DNA of 37,420 nucleotides, taken from NCBI RefSeq assembly GCF_000002865.3, contig NW_001865066.1, positions 13,791 to 51,210 of the forward strand. The letters run 5' to 3'. Shown piece by piece: positions 22,570-33,740 of this stretch. The stretch's first letter is position 1. Every line of letters begins with the position of its first letter. Origin of the DNA: Monosiga brevicollis MX1. Taxonomy: Eukaryota; Opisthokonta; Choanoflagellata; Craspedida; Salpingoecidae. A model generated the notes under the pieces. That model made no database searches, was not told the origin of the DNA, and saw only the letters and a program-made list of their open reading frames with translations. The position numbers and the translations under genes are program-made.

Positions 22570-24127
22570 TTATTCCTCGCTCTGGAGCTGCTTCTTGAGC
22601 TTGCCCATGAAGCCGAGCTTCTCCTCGCCGGTCTGGAAGCGACCGTGGCCAAACTTGGACGAGGTGTCGATGAACTTGAGGGTGACCTCTTCCTGGGCGC
22701 GGCGAGAAGTGTCGGGGAGAATCGACTTGCGCAGGGTGAGGACACGCTTCTTGGTGCCGACGGTGCAGCCCTTGATGATCAGGAAATCCTCCTTGACCAG
22801 ACCGTAGTGAGGGAAGCCGCCCATGGGGTTGATCGACTTCTCGGTGGGGTCAGCCTCGCAGACGGCGTTGGCGGTGACGAGCTTGCCGTCCTTCTCGTGG
22901 TAACCGGCACCAATACGGTAGATCTTCTTGTTCATCTCCGTACGGTGATGGTAACCGCGCTGACCGGCACGGGGCACAGCGTAGGTGACGTTGGCCGGAT
23001 GCCAAGCACCAATGCAAGCAACCTTGCGGAGACCCTTGTGAGTCTTGCGGGGAAGCTTCTTGGTGCCCCAACGGTGGGTGACACCCTCAAAACCGTGACC
23101 CTTGGTCACACCAATGATGTCAATGTGCTCGTTCTGGGAGAACACATCCTTGATGGGGACCTCCTTCTCGAGGAGAGACTTGGCAAAGTCAACCTTCTCC
23201 TGGATGGAGCCACCGTTGATCTGGATCTCCATCACGTGGGCCTTCTTCTGGCCAAGGTTGAGCTTCTTCATCTGGGTGTGGACAATCACACGGATGACGC
23301 TGCAGTACTTGACCATGCGGGCAAGGTCATCATCAAACTGCTGCTGGCCCTCGGGGGTGTTGCGCTTGGAGAAGTACTTGCGGAAAGCAGCCTTCTTGGA
23401 CGCAGCAAAGTGCTTGTAGCAGCGGCGGATGAAGCCCTCAGCCATGTGGGTAGCCCACACGGTGGTCAGCTGACGCAGACCACGGGGAGTGGAGGTGTAG
23501 CCAACGACACCCACGACCACAATCGGGGGAGTCTCAACGACAGTCACGGCCTCGACAACCTCCTTCTTGTGCGCAAGAGAACCGGTACGGTCCAAATCAC
23601 GGACAATGTGGGTCATGCCAGCCTTGTAGCCGAGGAAGGCAGTAAGGTGGGGCTTGTCACCCTTCTGCTCCTTGGGGAAAGAGCGGATCTGGCCGCGATG
23701 ATGTTTGCATCGCTTCTTGGGCAGGAAACCCAAGTGGCCGTGGCGGGGCGCGCGAAACTTACGGTGAGACCTGTGCGTCAAGAGACCAAACAAGAGAGCA
23801 GCAAACGCGATGAGCAAAGCGTTTGCCATCCAAGTACACAGGATCAGCTCCAGGCCCGCAGCAAGCCGTGGCTGCCCTTTGCAACGCACAAGGTTCCCAA
23901 CAACATAACACACGTGTCGCCCCCTTGCTGCACATCAGCCGACAGTCCACGCCCCAAGAAAGCAGCACGCAGCCACACCCTTGGCATCCACTATCACAAA
24001 ACAACCCCCCTCCTCTCCAAAGACCCATCTCAATCCCCACAGGCCATCCCAAGCGCAGGCACTGCCACCAACGCCCCGCTGCCATTCCTCCCAGACCCCG
24101 AAAAGCCAATGGCTGTGGCACGTACAT
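22570..24127 (-). CDS. RPL3: large-subunit ribosomal protein L3 (uL3), two exons
   Basis: The protein is part of the 60S subunit near the peptidyl transferase centre. Exon 1 contributes only the bases AT of the start codon (24127-24126) before a GTACGT donor. Exon 2 (23770-22570) supplies the G and the other codons, giving MSHRKF as in nearly all eukaryotic L3 proteins, and 400 residues in all. Recognisable blocks include the [18 protein letters not shown] segment, [88 protein letters not shown] and [11 protein letters not shown]. Histidine 245 follows from the conserved WHP context but I have not numbered it exactly. The C-terminal region is normal. The 355-bp intron (24125-23771) starts inside the initiator codon. 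The opposite strand is open for 494 codons, which I read as a composition effect of this strongly biased gene. Confidence 0.97.
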
Positions 24128-24142
24128 GATGCGTTGTGGCGC

Positions 24143-24154
24143 AAAGGAGAAAAG
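24143..24154 (-). promoter_or_regulatory. possible 5' terminal oligopyrimidine (TOP) start of RPL3
   Basis: On the minus strand CTTTTCTCCTTT, a C followed by eleven pyrimidines, lies 16 bases upstream of the initiator. Animal ribosomal-protein mRNAs begin with such tracts and are controlled by TOR through them. The true start site is unknown. Confidence 0.35.
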
Positions 24155-24676
24155 TGCTTGCCGTACCTAACCGCTCTTGACTTTTCTCTTCTCTCTCTCT
24201 CTCTCGTGGTACACGGGTGGGAGATATCTGTATTGGTTTACCTGGATTTATGCCCGAAATCCTTTTAACCACGAGAAACCTCACGTTGTCAGCGCGCGTT
24301 GTATTGGTGCAAGCGGCCGACAAACCTGGCCTGCAAGCAAAAAGCGTTGTTCAATTTTACAGGGTACGAGTTGAAAATATCAGTCTTGTCAGATTAATTT
24401 AGTTAGCGGGGGGGAATTACATTTTCAGTCGCTGGTCGGATCACTCGCGCGCGCGAAAAATCGAGCGCACGGCGACAAACGGCAGCGCCGCGCGTCTTGT
24501 TTCGCTTTCCCCCCTCGACCAGTGGAGTTGAGCAAAGCTGTGTCAAATAGCTTCACCATCTCCATTACACTTCTTTATTGCCTTGCTTCAATTCACCCCT
24601 TTGTCCCCTCCTCGCGTGCGTGTGTGTGTGTGTGTGTTGTTAGTGTGTGTAGTTTTGTGCTGGTGTGACCGGGATC
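24155..24676. promoter_or_regulatory. shared head-to-head promoter region, RPL3 and LST8
   Basis: Two diverging genes start about 550 bp apart. The stretch holds a CT repeat at about 24187-24205, a CpG-rich block at about 24440-24500 (GCGCGCGCG and GCAGCGCCGCGCG) and a GT microsatellite at about 24617-24637 in the LST8 leader. No third gene is seen. Confidence 0.45.
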
Positions 24677-26340
24677 ATGGCCGAGTCGGACGATGCCATC
24701 GACGTGACCTCGTGCATTTTGGCCACCGGCGGCTTTGATAACCAGATTCGCCTCTGGCGCGTAGACAATGGTTCCTGCCACCGTACCTTCCCCCACCCCA
24801 ACTCGGTCAGTATCTAGTTTCATCCCCCCTCGCCCCCCACAACCCGCTCCATGATCCCCTCAGCTTGCTGGGGTCCTTGGCGCGCGACTCAACTTATTCC
24901 TCGTCTCGCCCACGCTCTTGTCCCTACACCCAATCTTCAATGGCAGCAAATCAACGTGCTGAGCATTACGCCAGACAAGACGACCATTGCAGCGGGTGGC
25001 AATCCCAAAATCTCACTCTACGACACCCTGGCCATGGGTACCGGCGCGGTGCGTGCACGCGTCGGCTCACAACCCTTGCTCTGCTCAGCGTTGCTTCAAC
25101 CGAACTTCGACCCGACTCGTCTCGTAAACTTTGCAACCGATTCCTTTTGCCACCACCTTTCCACTCCCAGCTGACCCTCCGCTTCCTGCCCCTTGTCTCT
25201 AGCGTGAAGAATTTGAGGGTCACCAGAGCAACGTCACAGACCTTTGCTTCTCGGCCGACGGCTCCTTTCTCTCCACCAGCTCTGAGGACGGCACCGTCAA
25301 AATTTGGGATCATCGGGCCTCCCGCGAGCACCAACGCAACTTTAATCACCAAGCCTCCGTCACCAGCGTTGCCCTTCACCCCTCCCTGGTACAGTTCATC
25401 CTCCTCTTTGCTCCTCACTGCCCTTGTCGACCTCCACTCCTCCTGCCACCTTGCACCCCAGCCTGTGTGTGAACTCAATCTATTCTACCGTCCCCACTCG
25501 CAATAGCCGCATGTCTTCTCGGGAGACGAGCAAGGGCGTGTTGTGCGCTGGGACCTCAAGGCGAATCACTGTGAAGAGCATTTGGTTCGTGCTCGGCTTT
25601 CCTTCACCCTCGTCTCATGCACCCATGCCAAGCTTGACAATCTGACGATCACCCCCTGCCCAACTATTCACCCACTGATGGTGATCCCAGATTCCTGAGC
25701 CAGACGTAGCCATTCGTCACTTGGCCACTTCCCCCGACGGAGCCCACCTGGTGGCCGTGAATAACGAGGTGCGCCATGGTCAAGCGCACATGACCCCGAG
25801 CCGCGCCCTTCTTGCCATGCAGCGCCACCTAATCTTGAGCTCGGGGTGTCGCTTCTCTCCATCAAGGGCCGCTGCTACATCTGGGACAGTTCGCGAAGCG
25901 AATGCCAAGCCAAGCTCAAACTCGACGTGCACCCCAGTACATATGCTTTGAGCTGTGTCTTTTCCCCCGATAGCCGCTGGCTCGTGACAACGGGCGCCGA
26001 CCAGACAGTTCATATTTACGATGCGCACAAGGACTTTCGCCTTCACGCAACCCTGACCGGCCACACAGCTTGGGTCTGGCGTGCTGCCTTCTCAGGCGAC
26101 TCGGCCTACCTCGTGACAGGTGAGCCCCGTGCACCATTGCTTCGCCTCTGTTCTTCAGACTGCGTGCCTCACCAAGCGCTTGACTCTGCTCTTGCTGGGC
26201 ATGGCTCCACTCCCACTTCGCTAGTGTCATCTGACAAGACCGGCCGGCTTTGGGACATTCGAGCGGACCAACCTGAGACCGTTCTCGAGTTCAAGGGCCA
26301 TCAACGCGCCGTTACCGCTGTGGCGCTCAACGACGTCTGA
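24677..26340 (+). CDS. MLST8: LST8, WD40 subunit of TOR complexes, seven exons
   Basis: LST8 is a seven-bladed beta-propeller bound to the kinase domain of TOR in TORC1 and TORC2. Exons: 24677-24805, 24947-25048, 25203-25388, 25507-25584, 25691-25768, 25867-26119 and 26225-26340; total 313 residues, as expected for the family (about 315-325). Order of blades is visible: ILATGGFDNQIRLWR; VLSITPDKTTIAAGG; EFEGHQSNVTDLCFS with SEDGTVKIWD; VFSGDEQGRVVRWDLK; IRHLATSPDGAHLVAV; CVFSPDSRWLVTTGADQTV; VWRAAFSGDSAYLVT; and SSDKTGRLWD with a final GHQRAVTAVALND. The last two match the LST8 end (GHQKAVVCLAFND). No other WD40 family fits this series. Its position head to head with RPL3 is a possible co-regulation but may be chance. 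Confidence 0.96.
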
Positions 26341-26935
26341 GCGCACAGCCCTCTGTATATGAAGAAAACTTTGTAGCCGCTGGTGACCCGAGGCCAAGGC
26401 TTGTCCTCACGATTCAGTTGCTTCGGCCGTGCCGACCACTGAGCACAGTTGTACCCCACCTCATTTGTTATGTCAAGTTGTTGTTCTAAGACCAAGGCGC
26501 GTTTCATAGCTTGCACGTCGCGCACAGCGAGCGCCTACACACCCTCGCCCGTAATGTGTGCGCGGCGCTCGTCCGGCTCCAGCCTCACCTGTGGCTGGGT
26601 CTCAAATCCATCTCATGTTTGACTGGATCGTGTCAACCATCCGTAACTTCATTTCGTGTCGCATGTCAAGGCAGAAAGGGCTAAGCTATGAAAAAAATTT
26701 TGGCCTTGGCCCAAAACCAATGCATGGGTGTATTCACAACGATGCACCCCAGCCTTCTTGATCATGCCCGCATGATCATGGTGACTGAGGAGGAACGCCC
26801 GTGGGGAGCACCGACATGCACGCACAAACTACATCCACTGCACGCACGCGCGCACGCGCACACACACACAATATACAATTATGTGCCTAGGCTTGGCCCA
26901 AGTCTTGTGAATCTATGACACACCATGCAAACAAA
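26341..26935. other. convergent 3' region of LST8 and synaptojanin
   Basis: Facing stop codons flank this stretch. It contains a GCGCACGCGCACACAC run at about 26846-26869 and no supported coding sequence. Confidence 0.6.
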
Positions 26936-29900
26936 TCAGTGAGCCCAGGCGCATACAAGTCTGCAAGGGCAGCCAAAGGCCTCCGATTCGACGACAAGCG
27001 CACCTGGTCTGGATCGAGCACGCGCCGCAACGGGAGGCGGTGGACGTCGAGGTGGAGGAGGCGGCCCCGAGGATCGAGATGCAGCATCCGATGCAGTCGA
27101 CGGCCCTGAAGCACTGCATAGTTCTGAGGCCCCTTGGCCTGAACCGGTGTAAACCCCGTTCGGCACGCGTACGGGCCGGGGCGGACTGGGTCGGCGCGGC
27201 GGTGCAATGGCATTGGCTGCCGATTTGAGCTCACTTTCAACTAGTGACGACCGCAGGCTAGGTGGCTTTGCGCGCGGTGGATCGGGACGTGGCGGTTCGG
27301 GGCGAGGTGGCTCGGGGCGTGGCGGTTTGGATTCGGTGGCGCGTGGTGGCATCGGTCTGGGCGGCGGCGGCCCCGACACAGACGACGATACAGACGACGC
27401 TGTGGTACTGGCCACCGATGACCCTGCTCCAGTTGTTGACGCTGTTGATAAAGTCGCTGGCGAGCTGGTGCCCGGGCGAGCTGGCAGGGGAGGCTTGTCA
27501 CTGGACTTGCGCGACAACGGGCGTGGGGGCTTGTGCTGCGGCACGGGCGGTCGACTCTCAGACCGCGCCTTGGTGACCACGGGACCAGTTCGCTGGCGGC
27601 CCATCACCCGCGAGCTTCCAGACGTGGTGGAGCTGTACAGTGACTCCTTATCGTCCTCAGCCAGGGCCGAGTCCAAGTCCCCCGATGAGAGTTGATCCAA
27701 ATACGCCAAAGTAGCACGTGCCTGAGATCGTTTGGACCAAAGGCCAATGATTGAGCTCTCTTTCTTTGTTGATCCAAGTCGTTGACAGCCCCGTCTAGCT
27801 TTCCTCAAGCTGAGGACCCCCGTTTTTTTAGCAAGGCACGCACCTCATGGTCATCAGCAGTTGAGATGCCGCTGTCATCCACATCGGCATCTGAAAGGTC
27901 AAACGACTCCGCGACGCTCGTGTCAAAAGAGGCCCATGACCCGGCGTCCGAGCCATCCAATAGGCGCAGTGACACCGGCAGCCCTTCAATCGTTGGATCG
28001 ACAGAGCGCAACGCTTTTTCTGCCGACTGCATAGCCCGACAAAACACGGCCCACACCAAGACGTGAAACGAACTGTGAGCCACCCGTATGCATTGCCCAT
28101 GGTCAAACAGCCAAACACACCTCAATGGCAGCAAATGTCACAAGTGTGAGGTAGCCAGACGGCAACTGGTCCACAATGACCACGGCCCCAAACTGTTCCA
28201 TGGCACGTTGCTACGTATAAACAAACAGTGGTGAGTTTCAGCAGCAGATTGTGCTGCTCATCCAGGGAAAGGTTGGAAACAGATGGGTCACTGACCACCA
28301 CCACGGCGGGCAGGTTTCCCTGCTGACACTCCACAGCCAGAGTGGCCAGCTCCTTGCGCAACTCGATCAAAATTTCCTCGCGCACGCGCAGTTCCTTGCT
28401 CATGTCGATTTGCTGAGCCTATGTCAAAAAGCCGCCGATTAGCCATGGTGTCGCGCACGCATTCACAAGACACACGTTGTGGCTAGCAGGGAGGAGCCTC
28501 TTACGGAAACTTTGAAAAGGCCAAAGACAGCACGATGATCTGAGATGCGCAAGGTGTCGACGCGATCATAGAGCATGCTGGCAATCGGTCCACGGCACAA
28601 GATCTGCAAGCTCAATGATATGAGACAAAGCTTGGAGGTGGCATTGGGCTGAGGCCACAACAAAACGCCGCTATTTGGCGGCAGGCAAACGCACCCGGTC
28701 GGTCCACGACGGCACACGCTGCTTCTCGGAAGTATCATAGACGTCTGAATCAAAGTCGTACTTGTACGTGGGCAGGAAGTGGATGGGAGGCTCATTGAAC
28801 GAGTCGAAGACTGCGAGACGGGCTCGCTCGCGCGTCAATTGATCATGCTCTTTCAAAGTGGCCAGGTCCTGCCAACGTCATGCCAATATATGCAATACCC
28901 ATGAGCTGTGGACGTGTATAGTTGGAAATATGGCCAAATGCCTCTGACCTTGTCAGCACAGGCTTGGCGACACTCCAGGTTCTCGAGATCGATGCGGTAG
29001 TTGAAGTCGCCAAACCAGAACACAGCCGAGTGGCTGTCCAAGACACGTCCCTGCTTGGACAGGCAAAAGGAAGTGAGTCAGGTCAATGCCTTTCGAATTG
29101 ACAGTCAATCGGCCGCGGTGGGCATTGTTTGCGTCAGCGGCTTCCCACCCCTCTCCACCGCCCTTGGTGGCCAACAAGAACAACAACACACACGATAGCT
29201 GATGCAATTTCAATCGTCATCTCAGTACCTTGCCAAAGTCGATCCGTCGGTAAATGTCGTGGTAGTCCTGGTTACGCTCGGCCACGTGGCTTTTGCCGGC
29301 CGTAAGATGCGAGCAGATGAAGCAAATGGGCGTGTTGTACAAACGTAGTCGAACCGCGACAGCGCCCTTGTTCCCAACCTATCCCAAAACCACAATGTCA
29401 ATGAGCGGCTGCGCAGGCGTGGACCGCGTCCCTTGTTACTCAAGAACGTGCGGGATATTGGACGCACGGAACGCAGCACGTGTGGCGCTGATGAGTCATG
29501 ACAAAAAAAGAACGATAGCACAAACCTTGCCCCCGGCCCCGGTTTTCACGGTGCAAGTGCAGACGTCGCGAACCACGTCGACCAGGTCGGTCCGAACGAG
29601 CACAAACAAGCAGATGCCCACGAGCTGCACGCTCGTCAGCAAGGCATAGTCATCGCCCAGGATTGTGCAAATTTCGTTGGCCCACTCCAAGCGATTTGTC
29701 TGCGCAGTCTTGATCATGTTGGATGCATTCAAGTCCACCTACAAATGGCCAATAGCATGGTAAGAATCGCATCAGGGACGCTGAAGGCTGCGCTCTAGAT
29801 CGACCGGCCTCGCTGTTCCCGGTGCAATGGCCTACCATTTCCTGAAACCCAATGGCATAGATGCCCAGCTCATTGCCTTGGTCCTCGCTGAGGCGACTGC

Positions 29901-32900
29901 GGGGACGAATGAGCCACTCATCAATGCATAGGCCCTATGAATGCAAACAAGGGTCGTTGAGCATTGTGTGTCACTTCGCAATGCGCGTGCTTCAGCATGA
30001 TGCAACGTGACCCACGTCAGAGGTGCGCATCGTCTTGCCGCCATTGATGTTCCATGTGCCCACAAACGCCTGGTCGCGGCACGTGATGAGATTGAACCCG
30101 CGTTTAGGAAGAAAGATGAAAAACAAGCCGCCTTACGTTGATGGGCATGACATCTGAATAATCATTGATGCGAAGGCGCATGGCTTCGTCGAGTCGCTGA
30201 CGCATGAGAACGTTTGGAATCACCAGCTCATCAGCTTGGCCTGCCAGACAAAGCCCTTGTGAGCAACCAGACTCTTTCGGTATCAACTTGAGACAAAGCC
30301 GCCACCAGCAGGCGATCCCCATGCGCGCAAACACACGCACAAGACCCGCCCCATCGAGACTCAGTCGCTCGCAACAAGCCTCAGCGGTGAGGGCTGGGCC
30401 TTGACTCACCGTCACGGTAGGTGCCTAGGAGCAGGTCGATGGCCGCTTGACGTCGACTGTCCATAAAGTTGTTCTTAAAAGTCCGGACCACGGATCGCTG
30501 CATGTCCTTCAACTTGGATGTCTTTACTCCACCAGAAATGGCACCAGTGCCCGTGACGCAGCGAGAGACGTTGTCTCCGTTGACTGACCACATGAGCGCA
30601 AAGACGCGACGAAATTCAAGCAACTTGCTTTCTCGCAGATCAAGCTCGGATTTGAGCGTGCCCAGCATATCCTCCAGAACCTAATGCCCAGATATACCAG
30701 AGTTATTCCCGTCAGCCTTTGCACCAAACAGCTCTAGACTTGGCACTGTGTCGGGATGGGAGCGGAATGCTACTTGGTGGCAGCAGCTGTAATACGTGTG
30801 ACAACAAAACGTACGGCAAGGCCCACAACGCTTTGACAAAGGTTGGTGCGATCGAGGCAATCGAGGCAATTGACGCGGATGATGCCAAGTTGCTCGTGAT
30901 TGACACGTTTACCAGTCAGACTAAAGAAACTGTCCGACGTGAGCCACGTCCGTAGCTGTTTGACAAGCGGCAGCATTTTGACGGCTTTCTTATTTCCCCT
31001 GTAGTGCAGAGCCCCGGGCTGAGATGAGCTGCCACCTCTTTGCCTGTGTTCGTGCCGAGTGGTCCGAGAAGCTTGCTCAAAAAAGTCTAAAGACTGGCCC
31101 ACACGTTACCTGCACTTGGCATGAACGTCAAAGTGGACAAACGGCATGTCGGGGTCGTAGGTGCTGGCATGTTTCTCAAATTGAGATTCCAAAGTGTATT
31201 CACCGCCCTTCAGTCCCAATAAACTGACGATCACCTAAGGTTCTCGGTCAGGAGATGGCAGGGCAGTGTTTAATTGGTCAAAATTCCCCCAAGTTTGGTG
31301 AGAACAAGGCACGGGTGCAGGAGGCCGGCGCTCAGCAAGGTCAAAACGATGCATATAGTGTGGTGTCAGCGTACCGTGTGGCCATATGCGGCAGCAAGCT
31401 GATCAAAGTGGCGCTGAAACGCGGGTTGAGTAGCAGCAAACTCGCGCGTGAGCTGCACCTTGTGCTGACCGACCTGCGACCGATGTGTGGGAACCGGGTG
31501 AGGGCGCTTGCCAGCTGCTCGGTCGAACAACATGATTGGTGAGAGCAAGGAACGACGTACGTTCAGACCGGGCTGGGACCAGAAGATGGGCACCGAGCCA
31601 CGAGCAATGACAAAGGACAGAATGTGTTTGCCCGCGAAAATGACCTAAAGCAGCCGAGTGAAGGTGAGCAACGCGATGGATATCGCACATTGAAACTCGA
31701 AGGCTGAAGCAGTCGTCGCACCTGCTCAGTCTCGACAAAGTTGGCGGCGTTGCCTTCATCGTCAACGCCGCGCGTATTAAAACGCATACCACTGCGGGCG
31801 TTGCTTAGGCGCGAGACCAACAGGCAACAAATTTGTTCTGACCCTGCATACACGGTGCGAATTTGCACCGAGCCGCGAATGACGGGTAGCAGCCAGTCTT
31901 GGCTGGCAATGCCGTGTCGTGAGACCCAGGTCCAGGGAACCCGGGTCCAAAAGTAGCTCGAGTCACGCTCCCCGGGCGATCGTGAGGCTCGCTGGCAGGC
32001 AGAAGGGAGATGGACCGTGAGGCGTGCGGACGCAGTGAAGTTGGCTGCACAAATTGCCAAGAGCAGGCACGCGACGTACAGCAGGGTTGCTAAGCTGGCA
32101 CCGGCTCGATATGTCGTACACGTAGGCTGGAAGGAAAGAAGGACGCCGGTACACAGATAAGCGCTTGAGTTTGTGCCGTGGAGCGATCTCGAGCAGGGAG
32201 ACGCCAGGCACACGCACCTCCGGGAGCGAGGCTTTCCTCGCGAGCTGAAAAATAGAAGCTGCCGGTGGCAAAGAGCTGGACCATCGGGGCGGCCAAGAAA
32301 GTCAGTAAAGCCACGATGGGAAACGAAAGACAGCAACCGAGCTCGGAGGGGCCACCAAGGGTGGTTGAAACTGACCTGCTTCAAGTAGGTGCAGTAGTAA
32401 TCGTGGGGACGCTCATCATGGGCAGCCGAGGCGAGATATACCAAGTCTATCGCAAGCAAAGCCCCATGCATGGTCAGAACTAAGTGACGGCCGGTTCTAC
32501 CAGTTACACCCAGATGTGATCCTACCGATGCGGCTGATGTGGTACACTTGACACCCTGGTAGGCGACCATTGCTCTTGCAGTCCATGACCACAAGCAGGA
32601 CTGGGGCTGTGACATCCGAGCCCTTTTCTACTCGCAGGGGGCGCCCAAGCAGGATCTGTGAGCATGCAGGCATGGTGGCGAGGGAGCAGTCTCGGCGGAA
32701 CTGGCGAGCCGGTGGGCGCAAATGGCGAACCGGTGGGGAGCTCAAGCACGCCGATGGCACCATAGACATCATAACGCTTGGTCAACTCCTGGCCGTGAAG
32801 CTCGTATTCAGGGGCGGTGAGGGCCTCGAATTTGCCATCGTTGCGGAACCACAGCGCCAGTCCGGTGGTGCGATTCAGCAAAAAGATGGATCCATCGCGC

Positions 32901-32938
32901 TGATGTTCCAGCACTCGAAAATTCCGGGTGAAGCCCAT
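26936..32938 (-). CDS. SYNJ: synaptojanin (Sac1 + 5-phosphatase), 23 exons
   Basis: Synaptojanin dephosphorylates phosphoinositides, clearing PI(4,5)P2 during endocytic uncoating. Exons end to end: 32938-32702, 32655-32526, 32479-32376, 32275-32218, 32126-32080, 31991-31722, 31644-31561, 31473-31375, 31234-31110, 30998-30815, 30680-30410, 30240-30137, 30069-30016, 29934-29836, 29738-29526, 29378-29229, 29050-28949, 28868-28695, 28603-28505, 28418-28227, 28192-28121, 28026-27844, 27721-26936; total 1278 residues. The Sac1 domain fills about 1-530, with catalytic CLDCLDR at 428-434. The 5-phosphatase runs about 572-868: GTWNINGG, GNKGAVA, CSHLTAG with ERNQDY, FGDFNYRIDL, PSWTDR and SDHRAVF. An RRM-like domain follows (FGAVVIVDQLP, YLTLVTF), then a 260-residue proline-rich tail with PPRPEPPRP. 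Exon 1/2 and exon 20/21 junctions need introns of only 46 and 34 nt and are the weakest points. Confidence 0.93.
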
Positions 32939-33327
32939 GGTGGTTCAGCCACCCGACCCAAGCCCCAACTGGCAACCAGAGGGCCAATCGGCAAGGGTCG
33001 GCGAAACCCTGCCCCCAAAGCCGGGCGCAAACGCCTGGAGGTACTTGTGGCGGCCACCACCTAGCCAACACCAAGCATGATTCGCGGTCAACATGACTCC
33101 AAGCACCGCCCCGCGACGGTTGCCTGCACCAGCAGCAACAACAACAACAGCAGCAAGCTTTCACCCCTCGCGACACCACGTACCGCAAGCCACAACGGTA
33201 ATCCGCTCCTACCCAATCCCCGCCTCTCCTACCCAAAGCATCAGGCAAGTGGGGGCCGAGCTGCCCAGCGCACCGCAAACGGCACTCGAACCGGAGAGAT
33301 CGGTTTCCTCTCTCTCTCGCGCGCGCG

Positions 33328-33358
<31 letters not shown>

Positions 33359-33740
33359 AGAGACAAAAGTGTCAGACGACAAAATTTCAGAGAGATGATG
33401 TCATTCAGGCAAAAGTGTAGCAAACATCAAAGCTAAAATGAACAGAAATGAGAGAAGGGGGGATTGGTCTTTCTGGTTTCAAGAGGGGGGCTTTCGGAAA
33501 AAGGAGTTGGACATGCTTTGGTCATCCCGGCAGGGCCAAGACAGGCCAACGGCACACCTCACATCCCTGCTCCGTCTTGAGTGTGCATGTTCATTTGGCT
33601 CGGACCATTCAAGATGATTTGTCAATGTCGCCATTTCAGTTTTGCCATGCAAAAAGAAGGAACAAAGCACGCAAAAGGGATTGACGCTCACAAACAAGGC
33701 ACAAATTCAAGTATTGCGCCTCAGCGATGCGTTTTGACGT
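32939..33740. other. region between synaptojanin start and ALDH stop
   Basis: It should hold the synaptojanin promoter and leader and the ALDH 3' end. A CAGCAGCAACAACAACA run lies at about 33129-33155 and a CT/CG microsatellite at about 33308-33359. No coding exon is supported. Confidence 0.5.

Noticed and set aside
22645-24129. 494-codon plus-strand ORF opposite RPL3
   Set aside because: It overlaps the highly conserved RPL3 gene on the other strand, crosses its intron, has no family pattern, and is explained by biased codon use in RPL3.
27207-27695. 162-codon plus-strand ORF rich in GRGG
   Set aside because: It resembles an RGG-box protein, but it is the reverse of the proline-rich synaptojanin tail.
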